Positions 1 to 8,855 of a stretch of 64,000 bases of DNA are shown here, in pieces. How positions within the stretch are numbered: position 1 is the stretch's first letter; the number at the start of each line of letters is the position of its first letter. The notes beneath the pieces were generated by a model. The model was not told the DNA's origin, searched no databases, and saw only the letters and a program-made list of their open reading frames with translations. This stretch comes from Chitinophagaceae bacterium IBVUCB2 (lineage in GTDB: Bacteria; Bacteroidota; Bacteroidia; Chitinophagales; Chitinophagaceae). The DNA is taken from assembly GCA_002127295.1 (NCBI GenBank), contig NFUV01000001.1, positions 434,001 to 498,000 on the forward strand. Direction: 5' to 3'. A program made the translations under genes and the position numbers.

Positions 1-572
1 ATAGTGGCAAAATGGTTGTTTTTTTTAAAGATACGCTGGAAGGAAAAATCACTGTTGATATTACCGGGGAAAACAAGGGCTTAGTGTATATTGAAACCGC
101 AGCCGTTACTAAAACAAAAAAGAAAGGAGAAAAAACAACTGCTTCTGTTACCGAAAAAAACGGTTACAATCCTGCAATCATCAATGCCTTATTTATTGAA
201 GGGAAGACCTATAAATTTAAAGATCTGCGAATTGACTATAAGGAGGAAAACAACTTAGAAAATTGCTGCGTAGAAAGAATTGCAGGAAACGACAGTATTG
301 CCATTTATCAATGGACAAATAAGGATGGTCGTTTATCCTACTATACCACAACACCAAGATTTAACGAATATGCCGAAAATATTGAACATCCAAAATTTGA
401 CGACGGAGGTTTCAAATCATTTATGGGAATAAAATTAAGCCGTTGTAAAAGCCTGGGCGACAAAATCTATACGATGGCAGATGGCTACTTTTATGAAAAC
501 AAAACAGCTTCCCTGGAAGAGAAGCTGCAAGTATGGAAAAATATTATAAGAGACTATATAGCCTGCTGGTAA
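1..572 (+). CDS. Secreted-type hypothetical protein, 5' end cut by window
   Basis: I do not recognise this family. The frame is open from base 3, three codons before the first ATG at base 12, so the gene almost certainly begins upstream of the window and this is its C-terminal 190 or so residues. The visible start resembles a short beta-strand module (GKMVVFFKDTLEGKI) that also occurs near the N-terminus of the secreted protein at 61241-61807, so the two may be distant relatives. A paired cysteine (ENCCVER) lies near the middle and the C-terminus is helical and charged. It converges with the acyl-CoA dehydrogenase gene, whose stop lies 5 bp away. No function is proposed. Confidence 0.6.
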   Translation, partial: SGKMVVFFKDTLEGKITVDITGENKGLVYIETAAVTKTKKKGEKTTASVTEKNGYNPAIINALFIEGKTYKFKDLRIDYKEENNLENCCVERIAGNDSIAIYQWTNKDGRLSYYTTTPRFNEYAENIEHPKFDDGGFKSFMGIKLSRCKSLGDKIYTMADGYFYENKTASLEEKLQVWKNIIRDYIACW

Positions 573-577
573 ATCAA

Positions 578-1732
578 TTATTTTAATATACTCCGGCTGA
601 TCACAATTCGCTGCACTTCACTTGTTCCTTCATATATCTGTGTGATTTTGGCATCCCGCATTAACCGTTCTACATGGTATTCTTTTACAAAACCGTAGCC
701 ACCATGTACCTGCACAGCTTCTACCGCTGTCCACATAGCTGTTTCAGAAGAAAATACTTTTGCCATGGATGAACTTAATGTGTAATCGATCTTATTATCT
801 TTTTCCCACGCAGCTTTCAGGCAAAGTAATCTTGAAGCTTCAATTTTAGTTGCCATATCAGCCAGCTTAAAAGCAATGGCCTGGTGATTCATGATCTCTG
901 TTCCAAATGCTTTTCTTGTTTTTGCATATTCCCTGGCAAATTCAAATGCGCCGCTTGCAATGCCTAAAGCCTGGGAAGCAATGCCGATTCTTCCACCAGC
1001 CAATGTCTTCATAGCGAATTTAAATCCAAACCCATCCTCTCCTATTCTGTTTGCCTTTGGCACTTTTACATCACTGAACATTACCGTATGTGTATCGCTT
1101 CCACGGATACCTAATTTATTTTCTTTAGCTGCAACGGTTACCCCCGGCCAGTTTTTTTCAACGATCAAACAGTTAATTCCTCTTGAACCCTTTGATCGAT
1201 CCGTTTGTGCCATTACTAAATAGGTAGAAGCGGTACCACCATTAGTTATCCAGTTCTTTGTTCCATTCAACAAATAATAATCCCCTTTATCCTCTGCTGT
1301 AGTTTGTTGTGAAGTAGCATCGCTTCCGGCTTCGGGTTCGCTGAGCATAAATGCCCCGATATGTAATTCGCCGTCCTTAATGCCCTGTGCTAACGGAGTG
1401 AGGTATTTTTGCTTTTGTTCTTCGGTGCCATATTCCTGTATACCGTAACAAACTAAACTATTATTTACACTCATTACTACACTTACGCTGGCATCAATTT
1501 TCGAGATCTCTTCCATTGCCAGCACATAACTAATAGTATCCATTCCTGCACCCCCATATTTGGGGTCAACCATCATACCCAGAAAGCCGAGTTCGGCAAG
1601 TTTCATAACCTGTTCACGGGGAAATTGTTGCTTTTCGTCTCTTTCTATTACTCCCGGTAAGCATTCATTTTGTGCAAAATCTCTTGCCGCCTTTTGAATC
1701 ATCAGCTGCTCTTCAGTCAGTTGAAATAACAT
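578..1732 (-). CDS. Acyl-CoA dehydrogenase
   Basis: A flavoprotein of about 384 residues that would oxidise an acyl-CoA to the trans-2-enoyl-CoA and pass electrons to electron-transfer flavoprotein. The usual three regions are visible: an N-terminal helical domain, a middle beta domain with the FAD-binding signature SEPEAGSD followed by WITNGG, and a C-terminal helical domain ending in QIYEGTSEVQR, whose glutamate is the catalytic base of short and medium-chain members. Chain length of the substrate cannot be read from sequence. An in-frame ATG lies 19 codons further upstream, but a TATCTTTG promoter element (1756-1763) sits between the two, so the start at 1732 is preferred and gives the normal N-terminus MLFQLTEEQ. 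Confidence 0.93.
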   Translation of the reverse strand: MLFQLTEEQLMIQKAARDFAQNECLPGVIERDEKQQFPREQVMKLAELGFLGMMVDPKYGGAGMDTISYVLAMEEISKIDASVSVVMSVNNSLVCYGIQEYGTEEQKQKYLTPLAQGIKDGELHIGAFMLSEPEAGSDATSQQTTAEDKGDYYLLNGTKNWITNGGTASTYLVMAQTDRSKGSRGINCLIVEKNWPGVTVAAKENKLGIRGSDTHTVMFSDVKVPKANRIGEDGFGFKFAMKTLAGGRIGIASQALGIASGAFEFAREYAKTRKAFGTEIMNHQAIAFKLADMATKIEASRLLCLKAAWEKDNKIDYTLSSSMAKVFSSETAMWTAVEAVQVHGGYGFVKEYHVERLMRDAKITQIYEGTSEVQRIVISRSILK

Positions 1733-1755
1733 ATAGTAGATATCGTTTAGGTGTG

Positions 1756-1763
1756 CAAAGATA
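1756..1763 (-). promoter_or_regulatory. Bacteroidota -7 promoter element, acyl-CoA dehydrogenase
   Basis: Read on the minus strand this is TATCTTTG followed by CAC, a full match to TAnnTTTG. It is 23 bp upstream of the chosen start codon and excludes the longer reading of the gene. A TTG lies upstream but only 16 bp away, so the -33 part is weak. Confidence 0.6.
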
Positions 1764-1831
1764 AGGGCAAGCCATTCTACAACATACACCCTTCAGATTT
1801 GCAACTAATTATAGCATTACATTTATTATCG

Positions 1832-1863
1832 TTGTTACGGCAGGCTTTTTTGGCCTAACTTTG
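1832..1863 (+). promoter_or_regulatory. Promoter of ccmE-ccmF
   Basis: TTG at 1832-1834, a 21 bp spacer, then TAACTTTG at 1856-1863, followed by CACC. This fits the Bacteroidota housekeeping consensus (TTG, about 19-21 bp, TAnnTTTG). The ccmE start codon lies 18 bp beyond it. Confidence 0.65.
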
Positions 1864-1881
1864 CACCCGTAAATTAAGGCT

Positions 1882-2331
1882 ATGAAAAAAATCCACATTG
1901 CACTGCTTGTACTGATTGCCGGAGCCATTGCTGTGCTGCTTACTTTTTTAAAAACAACCAGTACTTACGACACCGTTGATACTGCTATTTCAAAACCGGG
2001 CAAATATGTTCACTTAATGGCCAAACTAGATAAATCGCAGCCTGTTGAATACGATGCATTAAAAGATGCGAACTATTTGAGTTTTACGGCTGTTGATACA
2101 TTAGGTAAATCAGTAAAGGTTGTTTATCATAATACAAAACCCGACAATTTCGAGATCAGCGAACGTTTAGTTTTGAAAGGAAAATACAACGATGGGGTTT
2201 TTAACTGTGATGCGATACAAACAAAATGTCCTTCTAAGTATAAAGAAGATATGAAGGCGACAGATAAAAATTTACAAAGCGCTACAACGGAAAAACCTTC
2301 TTCAAACAATTCTGCCGAATCTAAATACTAA
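1882..2331 (+). CDS. ccmE: Cytochrome c maturation heme chaperone CcmE, CxxxY type
   Basis: A 149-residue protein with one N-terminal membrane anchor (about residues 5-23) and a small periplasmic beta domain of the CcmE OB fold. It would carry heme covalently and hand it to CcmF for attachment to apocytochrome c. Where the classical E. coli protein has the heme-binding HxxxY, this one has CPSKY (C116, Y120), the cysteine variant known from archaeal and Desulfovibrio CcmE. A flexible Ser/Asn-rich tail follows. It is the first gene of a pair with ccmF, 6 bp apart. The family call is strong from position, topology and the CxxxY motif; that the cysteine binds heme is by analogy. Confidence 0.85.
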   Translation: MKKIHIALLVLIAGAIAVLLTFLKTTSTYDTVDTAISKPGKYVHLMAKLDKSQPVEYDALKDANYLSFTAVDTLGKSVKVVYHNTKPDNFEISERLVLKGKYNDGVFNCDAIQTKCPSKYKEDMKATDKNLQSATTEKPSSNNSAESKY

Positions 2332-2337
2332 CAGGGA

Positions 2338-4803
2338 ATGGATTATATAGGCGAGCACCTTTTACCCGGACAAATAGGACATTTCTTTATTGTACTCTCT
2401 ATTGTTGCTTCTTTCGTTGCCACATTTTCTTACTTCCGTTCCACTCAATCAAAATCAGAGTTGGATGGAGCCTATTGGAAAAAATTGGCCCGTATTGCCT
2501 TTATTACGGAAGTTATTTGTGTGCTTGGCACTTTTGCAGTGTTATTCTATATTATTCATAGCCATCTTTTCGAATATCATTATGCATGGAAACATAGCAG
2601 CCTCTCGTTAGAATTCAAATACCTGCTTGCTTGCTTCTGGGAAGGACAAGAAGGTAGTTTTATGCTATGGAGTTTCTGGCATTGTATACTCGGGTTGATT
2701 CTGATCAAAACAAGCAGGCAATGGGAAGCACCCGTAATGACGGTGGTTAGCTTTATGCAATTGGCCCTTGCTACAATGATTGCTGGTATTTACATCTTTA
2801 ACTGGAAGATGGGATCTAACCCCTTCATTTTATTAAGGGATTCCGGTGTATTGGACAATGCACCAGCTCTTCATATTGCAGGCGATGTTAATCAACCGTT
2901 GCGCCCAGATTACTTACTATCAATTAAAGATGGTAATGATCTGAATCCATTATTACAGAATTACTGGATGGTAATACACCCACCTGTTTTGTTTTTGGGG
3001 TTTGCATCAACTATTGTTCCGTTTGCTTTTGTTATTGCCGGATTATGGAAAAAGAAATTTGGCGAATGGATCAACCCGGTATTACCGTGGGCTTTATTTT
3101 CTGCTGCTGTCTTTGGGGTTGGGATCATGATGGGTGCCATGTGGGCTTATGAGTCACTCACTTTTGGTGGCTATTGGGCCTGGGATCCGGTGGAGAATGC
3201 ATCTTTAGTTCCATGGTTGATATTAATATCCGGTATTCATACCTTGCTAATTTATAAACACACTGGCCATTCTTTAAGAGCAACGCATTTATTTTTTATT
3301 CTTTCTTTTGGATTTGTACTGTACTCAACTTTTTTAACCCGTAGCGGAATTTTAGGTGAAACATCTGTACATGCTTTTACAGACCTGGGAATGAATTTTC
3401 AGCTGTTAACTTTTTTGCTTGTTTTTGTGGTGCCTGCTTTGGTATATTTTGCCACGAGGTATAAAGAAATTCCAGCCATTAAAAAAGAAGAAGCCGCCTC
3501 ATCAAGAGAATTCTGGATGTTTATCGGGGCATTGGTTTTCTTTTTGTCGGCAATCGTTATAATTGGCAAAACATCACTTCCTGTTTTTAATAAAATTTTC
3601 GGAACAAAGCTGGCTCCTCCGCAGAACATGGAGTTTTCGTATAACCAAATTCAGGTATTCGTTGCTATAATCATAGCTGCATTAACAGCGATCACACAAT
3701 ACTTCAAGTATAAAGAAACCACTGCAAAATATTTCTGGAAAAAAATTGCGATACCTGCCGTATTATCAATCATTGCTGCTTCACTTGTTCTCGGGCTGGG
3801 CGATGTGAATTACAGGAAAGAAACGGTAGGCTTTATGGCAGCAATCTGGATCGCTGTTGCTTGTAGTGTGTTTACAATTATTGCTAATGCTGCTTATATC
3901 TGGATTGGCGTAAAAGGTAAATTAAAAATATCTGGGGGTTCTGTTGCCCATGTCGGTTTTGGTATGGTGTTATTAGGTATACTAATTTCTTCTTCCAAAA
4001 AAGAAGTGTTATCAGACAATGTTAACGGCATTCCGGCTCCATTAGCTGAAACAGAAGACCCTAGAGAAAACCTGACATTGGTAAAAGGGCTTACATCAGA
4101 TATGGATAAATACAGCCTTACTTATGAAGGAGATTCTTCTCATCCTAAAAAAGAGTTGTCTTTTTATAAAATTCGTTTTAAAAGGAAAGATGGTAAAGAG
4201 GAGTTTGTATTAACACCTAATTCTTTTGTAAACTACAAAGGCAACGAAGGATTAATGTCGAACCCGGATGCGAGGCATTACTGGACACATGATGTGTTTA
4301 CATATATTACCTCAATCGCTAATCCAGATAATACAAAAGATACAGCTTCATTTAAACCAGTGCCATTAAAAATAAGTGACACTGTTTTCTACTCGAACGG
4401 TTTTATTATAATGGAAGGTTTAAAAACAAAAGACAGTCTGCCCAAGGAATTGTTTGGAGAAAAGGGACAATTATATGAAGCACCGATGAAAATATATTCA
4501 AAGAGTGGTTCTGTCTATTCCGTAACAACCCGCCTTGCTATCGCAAAGGGTGATATGCTTTCTCTGCCAGATACTATTACAGCTGAAAGTATTATTCTGC
4601 GCCTGCAAAAAGTAAATGCCGACCAAAGTATTGAGCTGGGCATCAAAGAATCTAACTCCATAATGGAATACGTAACTATAAAAGCGTACAAGTTTCCTTT
4701 TATCAGGTTGCTTTGGTTGGGAGTAGTAGTGACGGCTATCGGTATTTTAATGAGCATGGTGCACCGCATTAGCCAAAACCGCAGGAGCCGCCTTCAGTCA
4801 TAA
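2338..4803 (+). CDS. ccmF: Heme lyase CcmF (cytochrome c assembly protein)
   Basis: An 821-residue multi-pass inner-membrane protein of the CcmF/CcsA heme-handling superfamily. It carries the tryptophan-rich WWD-type heme segment GGYWAWDPVENASLVPW near residue 280, preceded by the conserved MGAMWAYE stretch, and conserved histidines on either side (MVIHPPVLFLG). About a dozen hydrophobic segments are seen in the first 560 residues, then a long extracytoplasmic domain (about 570-780) and a final membrane segment near the C-terminus. It would receive heme from CcmE and ligate it to the CxxCH motif of apocytochromes on the periplasmic side. It is co-transcribed with ccmE. The other ccm genes are not in the window. 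Confidence 0.92.
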   Translation: MDYIGEHLLPGQIGHFFIVLSIVASFVATFSYFRSTQSKSELDGAYWKKLARIAFITEVICVLGTFAVLFYIIHSHLFEYHYAWKHSSLSLEFKYLLACFWEGQEGSFMLWSFWHCILGLILIKTSRQWEAPVMTVVSFMQLALATMIAGIYIFNWKMGSNPFILLRDSGVLDNAPALHIAGDVNQPLRPDYLLSIKDGNDLNPLLQNYWMVIHPPVLFLGFASTIVPFAFVIAGLWKKKFGEWINPVLPWALFSAAVFGVGIMMGAMWAYESLTFGGYWAWDPVENASLVPWLILISGIHTLLIYKHTGHSLRATHLFFILSFGFVLYSTFLTRSGILGETSVHAFTDLGMNFQLLTFLLVFVVPALVYFATRYKEIPAIKKEEAASSREFWMFIGALVFFLSAIVIIGKTSLPVFNKIFGTKLAPPQNMEFSYNQIQVFVAIIIAALTAITQYFKYKETTAKYFWKKIAIPAVLSIIAASLVLGLGDVNYRKETVGFMAAIWIAVACSVFTIIANAAYIWIGVKGKLKISGGSVAHVGFGMVLLGILISSSKKEVLSDNVNGIPAPLAETEDPRENLTLVKGLTSDMDKYSLTYEGDSSHPKKELSFYKIRFKRKDGKEEFVLTPNSFVNYKGNEGLMSNPDARHYWTHDVFTYITSIANPDNTKDTASFKPVPLKISDTVFYSNGFIIMEGLKTKDSLPKELFGEKGQLYEAPMKIYSKSGSVYSVTTRLAIAKGDMLSLPDTITAESIILRLQKVNADQSIELGIKESNSIMEYVTIKAYKFPFIRLLWLGVVVTAIGILMSMVHRISQNRRSRLQS

Positions 4804-4887
4804 TTTTGGCTTTTTTGAAACAGCGACTTAGGTAGCTTTGTTGTCAAATTAGAGAATACCAACCCTGTTTTCTATTTTTACAAAGCC

Positions 4888-5598
4888 GTGATTTCATGTA
4901 AATCATACTATATAAAGGCTTTATGCCTGTTGCCGTTCCTGTTGTTACTATCGGGAATGTCTTTATTTGCCCAATCTGACACCATCCCTGTTGCCGCTGA
5001 TTCAACCAAATTAGCCTTGCTGAAAATGAAGGAGCAACGTAAAAAATGGGGGCCAAATGATACTATTTTAACCTCTGCTATTTTCTATCAAAACGAAATC
5101 ATAAACTATAAAGAACAGGACATGGTTTGGATTTCTAAACTCTCTCCTGATAAGCTGGCTAAGTTTATACAAGAATGGACGAGATTGCGCAATGCCGTCT
5201 ATGTTACTTATCCCTACGCAAGAGTAGCGGGTTCAACTATCAACGAAATAAATCTCAAATTGCAGGGAGTAGAATCTAAAAAAGAAAGAAAAGAATACAT
5301 CAAAACCAGGGAGAAAGAATTAAAACAACAATTCAGTGATCCCTTATCTAACCTTTCTGTTTACCAGGGGAAAATTCTAATGAAACTCATCAACCGTCAA
5401 ACTGGTAATAACTGTTACTCCATTATCAAAGAGTATAAAGGCGGATTAAATGCGAGATTCTACCAGACAGTAGCCTTCTTTGTGGGTGGTAACCTGAAAC
5501 AGGAATGGGATCTTAAAGAAAATCAATTAGACAGACAGATTGAAAACATCGTAAAAGAAATTGATGGCAGCTGGTATGGAAATCCATACAGAAACTAA
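4888..5598 (+). CDS. DUF4294 exported protein
   Basis: A 236-residue protein with a Sec-type signal peptide (hydrophobic CLLPFLLLLSGMSLFAQ, cleavage after AQ near residue 29). The mature part is mostly helical and charged, with the conserved WISKLSPDKLAKF and TYPYARVAG stretches I associate with the Bacteroidota family DUF4294. The function of that family is not established. The start used is GTG; the next ATG in frame falls inside the signal peptide and would destroy it. The upstream gene is ccmF (84 bp) and the downstream gene bshB1 has its own possible -7 element, so it is probably expressed alone. Confidence 0.75.
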   Translation: MISCKSYYIKALCLLPFLLLLSGMSLFAQSDTIPVAADSTKLALLKMKEQRKKWGPNDTILTSAIFYQNEIINYKEQDMVWISKLSPDKLAKFIQEWTRLRNAVYVTYPYARVAGSTINEINLKLQGVESKKERKEYIKTREKELKQQFSDPLSNLSVYQGKILMKLINRQTGNNCYSIIKEYKGGLNARFYQTVAFFVGGNLKQEWDLKENQLDRQIENIVKEIDGSWYGNPYRN

Positions 5599-5710
5599 GA
5601 ATTCGTTTACGTATACAATCTTCCGGGCATCAAAAATTTTCCTCTTTACCTATCTTTACTTCGATTAAGTATTCCTTTTTTGCTTTTATCAGTAATCAGA
5701 AATAAATAAT

Positions 5711-6448
5711 ATGAAACTCGACATACTTGCTATTGGGGTTCATCCGGATGATGTAGAACTGGGTTGTTCCGGAACTTTAATCAATGAAATTAAACTTGGG
5801 AAAAAAGCCGGCATTGTAGACTTAACCCAGGGAGAACTTGGCACAAGGGGCACTATTGATACCCGGTATGACGAAGCTGCCAAGGCTGCTATGATAATGG
5901 GAGTACATGTGAGAGAAAATTTAAAAATGCGGGATGGCTTTTTCAAAAATGATGAAGCACATCAATTGCAATTGATTCAGTCCATCCGAAAATATCAACC
6001 AGATATTGTTATTGGTAATGTATTACATGATCGCCACCCTGACCATGGCCGTGCAGGAAATATGATTGCGGAATGTTGTTTTTTATCTGGGCTAGCCAAA
6101 ATAGAAACCAAAGATGAAAAGGGAAATGTACAACAACGATGGAGACCATCGTATGTGTTGCATTATATTCAAGATTGGTATCATGAACCAGATTTATTGA
6201 TTGACATTAGTGATGTATTTGAGCAACGGATGCAAGCTGTACAGGCCTATTCAACACAGTTTCATAGCACCAATACCAACAACGGAGAACCCCAAACTTA
6301 TATTTCCACTCCAGATTTTTTAGAGAGTGTAATTGCAAGAGCCAGGATGTTTGGAAAAAGGATTGGTGTTAAATATGCAGAAGGCTTTATAAGTGAGAAA
6401 AAAATCGGGATAAAAAATCTTAACGCATTAATACAGAACGAAACATAA
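5711..6448 (+). CDS. bshB1: Bacillithiol biosynthesis deacetylase BshB1
   Basis: A 245-residue zinc hydrolase of the LmbE/PIG-L family. BshB1 removes the acetyl group from GlcNAc-malate, the second step in making the thiol bacillithiol. The N-terminal metal and catalytic signature HPDD (H11, D13, D14) and the later motif HDRHPDHGRAG (H109-H112) are both present. Length and the opening MKLDILAIGVHPDD match BshB1 rather than mycothiol or chitooligosaccharide deacetylases. bshC lies 27 kb away in this window, which supports the call; bshA is not visible. A TATCTTTA element at 5651-5658 may be its promoter. Confidence 0.92.
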   Translation: MKLDILAIGVHPDDVELGCSGTLINEIKLGKKAGIVDLTQGELGTRGTIDTRYDEAAKAAMIMGVHVRENLKMRDGFFKNDEAHQLQLIQSIRKYQPDIVIGNVLHDRHPDHGRAGNMIAECCFLSGLAKIETKDEKGNVQQRWRPSYVLHYIQDWYHEPDLLIDISDVFEQRMQAVQAYSTQFHSTNTNNGEPQTYISTPDFLESVIARARMFGKRIGVKYAEGFISEKKIGIKNLNALIQNET

Positions 6449-6553
6449 ACGTTTGTTTGAAAACAACTTAGGTTGAAACGTTAAACAAAATCCACATTTA
6501 TCAATAACAACCGTTTGACTGAATTTTCTGGCTATTTATAAGCATTAATAAGT

Positions 6554-6561
6554 TACCTTTG
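6554..6561 (+). promoter_or_regulatory. -7 promoter element of the desaturase gene
   Basis: TACCTTTG followed by CC matches TAnnTTTG. It ends 18 bp before the ATG at 6580 and overlaps the TTG codon at 6559, so the latter cannot be the translation start. No good -33 TTG was found at the usual distance. Confidence 0.55.
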
Positions 6562-6579
6562 CCGCTGAAACAGTTAACT

Positions 6580-7656
6580 ATGGCAAGCCCAAAATTCTCC
6601 AATGCATCTCAGTCCTTTCATGGCGAATTAAAGAAAAGAATCAGTGAATACTTTACCAAAGAAGGCAAGGCATCAACAGGCAATTTTTCTTTATACTTTA
6701 AAGCGATTTTATTGGTAGTAAGCTTTATTGCAGTTTACACACATCTTGTATTTTATACCCCTACCACCTGGTTAGCTATTGTTGAATGTATTGTACTTGG
6801 CGGTCTTACTGCAGCTATAGGTTTTAATGTAATGCATGATGGATTACACGGCAGCTTTAGCCGCTATAAGTGGGTCAACGAGTTGGCTGGTTTATCACTC
6901 AATTTTTTAGGCGCTAATAATTTTATGTGGCGTTCAAAACATAACATCATTCATCATACCTATACAAATATTGAAGGTATTGATGATGATATTGAAGCAA
7001 AGCCATTGCTTCGTCTTTGTGAAACTCAGAAGTATTATAAGATACACCGCTTTCAGCATTGGTATTTTTGGCTGGCTTATTCACTTCTTTATATCTGGTG
7101 GGTTTTCTTTACAGATTATAAAAAATATTTCCTTGGAAGAATAGGGCCTACTTCACTCACAAAAATGTCAATTGGCGACCATATTTCTTTCTGGGGCTTT
7201 AAATTGCTGCACGCCTTTATTTTTATGGCAGTACCTATTTATACACTTGGATTTTCAACATGGCTTGTAGGTTTCCTTATTTACGGAATGTTTACCGGAG
7301 TAGTACTTAGTATTGTATTTCAATTAGCGCATACGGTAGAGCATACTCATTTCCCTAAAGCTAATGTGGAAACTAACAGAATGGAAGACGAGTGGGCTAT
7401 ACACCAGTTAAAAACCACCGCCAACTTTGCTACCCGCAATAGGTTGATCAGCTGGTGGGTTGGAGGTTTAAATTTCCAGGTGGAACATCACCTTTTTCCA
7501 AGGATATCGCATGTACATTACCCTGCTATTAGTAAGATAATTAAAAAGGCCTGCGAGGATTTTAATGTTCCGTATATCGAATACCCGAAGATGCGCCTTG
7601 CAGTTGCATCACATGTTAATCACCTGAAGACGCTTAGCAGAAAAAATAATCATTAA
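6580..7656 (+). CDS. Membrane fatty acid desaturase (acyl-lipid/acyl-CoA type)
   Basis: A 358-residue di-iron membrane desaturase that introduces a double bond into fatty acyl chains. All three histidine boxes are present: MHDGLH near residue 88, KHNIIHH near 125, and QVEHHLFP near 305; the last, with Gln replacing the first His, is the form seen in front-end and linoleoyl-CoA-like desaturases. Four or five hydrophobic segments separate them. No cytochrome b5 domain is fused, so an external electron donor is needed. The start is the ATG downstream of the -7 element. It is a single-gene unit closed by the terminator at 7681. Regioselectivity cannot be told from sequence. Confidence 0.9.
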   Translation: MASPKFSNASQSFHGELKKRISEYFTKEGKASTGNFSLYFKAILLVVSFIAVYTHLVFYTPTTWLAIVECIVLGGLTAAIGFNVMHDGLHGSFSRYKWVNELAGLSLNFLGANNFMWRSKHNIIHHTYTNIEGIDDDIEAKPLLRLCETQKYYKIHRFQHWYFWLAYSLLYIWWVFFTDYKKYFLGRIGPTSLTKMSIGDHISFWGFKLLHAFIFMAVPIYTLGFSTWLVGFLIYGMFTGVVLSIVFQLAHTVEHTHFPKANVETNRMEDEWAIHQLKTTANFATRNRLISWWVGGLNFQVEHHLFPRISHVHYPAISKIIKKACEDFNVPYIEYPKMRLAVASHVNHLKTLSRKNNH

Positions 7657-7680
7657 TACTTAATTCAAAATATTTTACCC

Positions 7681-7706
7681 GGAGTTGCTTTGCAACTCCT
7701 TTTTTT
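7681..7706 (+). terminator. Rho-independent terminator after the desaturase
   Basis: GGAGTTGC, loop TTT, GCAACTCC, then seven T. The 8 bp stem is perfect, and it lies 25 bp after the stop codon. Confidence 0.9.
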
Positions 7707-7753
7707 ATGCTGTAATATCACATTGCCGATTATCCACAAGTTGGATAGCAATT

Positions 7754-7782
7754 TTGTTCTTAATATAAAGCAGACTAATTTG
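7754..7782 (+). promoter_or_regulatory. Putative promoter of the ureohydrolase cluster
   Basis: TTG at 7754-7756, 19 bp spacer, then TAATTTG followed by CACC. The -7 part is one base shorter than TAnnTTTG, so this is a near match. It is the only candidate upstream of the four-gene run starting at 7808. Confidence 0.4.
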
Positions 7783-7807
7783 CACCGTTTTTCATACCCC
7801 TTTCATT

Positions 7808-8854
7808 ATGTTCAACGATACAACTTTCGACCCCAATAGTGTAAGTAACCCCAATAATAATATATTCGGTTTACCTACCAACGAAGAAGACTCAAGACTC
7901 ATTATTGTTCCTGTACCATGGGAAGTAACGGTGAGTTGTACGGCCAGCACTGCCCGGGCTCCCGACACAATTCTGCGTGCAAGTATGCAGGTTGATCTTT
8001 TTGATCCGGAAATGCCTGATGCGTGGCAGCAGGGTTTTTATATGCGGCCAAGCGACAAAAAGGTGTTGATGAAAAGCGATTACCTGAGAAAAGAAGCCGA
8101 ATTATATATTGACTATATCTCCAAAGGTGATGAAGTAGCCGCCAATACATTTATGTGTAAAACATTGAAGGAAGTAAATGAAGGAAGTGTTTTCATGAAC
8201 AACTGGGTGTATGAACAAACCAAGGCTTTAATGGATAGAAATAAATTGGTTGGATTATTAGGCGGTGACCACAGTACACCCCTTGGTTATATGAAAGCGA
8301 TCGGAGAAAGACATGGCAATTTCGGCATCTTACAAATTGATGCTCATTTTGATTTGCGTGAAGCTTACGAAGGTTTTAATTATTCTCATGCAAGCATAAT
8401 GTATAATGCGCTGAAAGAAATTCCTCAATTGGAAAGGTTAGTTCAAGTGGGTGTTCGTGACTTTGGAAGCGACGAATGGGAATATGTAAAGAATAGCAAT
8501 TTCAGGGTAGTTACTTATTTTGATAAAGAAATAAAGAACCGCCAGTTTGAAGGACAAACATGGAAAAATATTTCAGAAGAAATCATCAGTAAACTGCCCG
8601 ATAAAGTTTTTATCAGCTTTGATATAGATGGATTGGATAGAAAGCTTTGCCCCTTCACCGGAACTCCGGTACCAGGGGGTTTTGAATTAGACCAGATCTT
8701 TTATTTATTTACCCAGTTGGCAAAAAGTGGTAAAACAATTGTTGGTTTTGATTTGAATGAAGTAGGTATAGGAGGTGATACTGATTGGGATGCAAATGTT
8801 GGTGCCAGAGTTCTATATAAGCTTTGTAATTTAATGGTGACAACTAATAATTGA
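7808..8854 (+). CDS. Ureohydrolase: arginase/agmatinase family protein
   Basis: A 348-residue binuclear manganese hydrolase of the arginase/agmatinase/formimidoylglutamase superfamily. The metal-binding motifs are in order: GGDHS (H155), DAHFD (D178, H180, D182) and SFDIDGLD (D272, D274). The GTPVPGG segment resembles agmatinases, but the family also contains formiminoglutamases and guanidino-acid hydrolases, so I do not name the substrate. There is an extra N-terminal region of about 100 residues before the core. It is the first gene of a tight run with a membrane protein (1 bp gap), a radical SAM protein (4 bp overlap) and an EamA transporter (6 bp gap). Confidence 0.85.
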   Translation: MFNDTTFDPNSVSNPNNNIFGLPTNEEDSRLIIVPVPWEVTVSCTASTARAPDTILRASMQVDLFDPEMPDAWQQGFYMRPSDKKVLMKSDYLRKEAELYIDYISKGDEVAANTFMCKTLKEVNEGSVFMNNWVYEQTKALMDRNKLVGLLGGDHSTPLGYMKAIGERHGNFGILQIDAHFDLREAYEGFNYSHASIMYNALKEIPQLERLVQVGVRDFGSDEWEYVKNSNFRVVTYFDKEIKNRQFEGQTWKNISEEIISKLPDKVFISFDIDGLDRKLCPFTGTPVPGGFELDQIFYLFTQLAKSGKTIVGFDLNEVGIGGDTDWDANVGARVLYKLCNLMVTTNN

Positions 8855-8855
8855 G

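Noticed and set aside
6440-6490. Hairpin-like AACGTTT and AAACGTT pair after bshB1 as a terminator
   Set aside because: The arms are short and self-palindromic and no T run follows.
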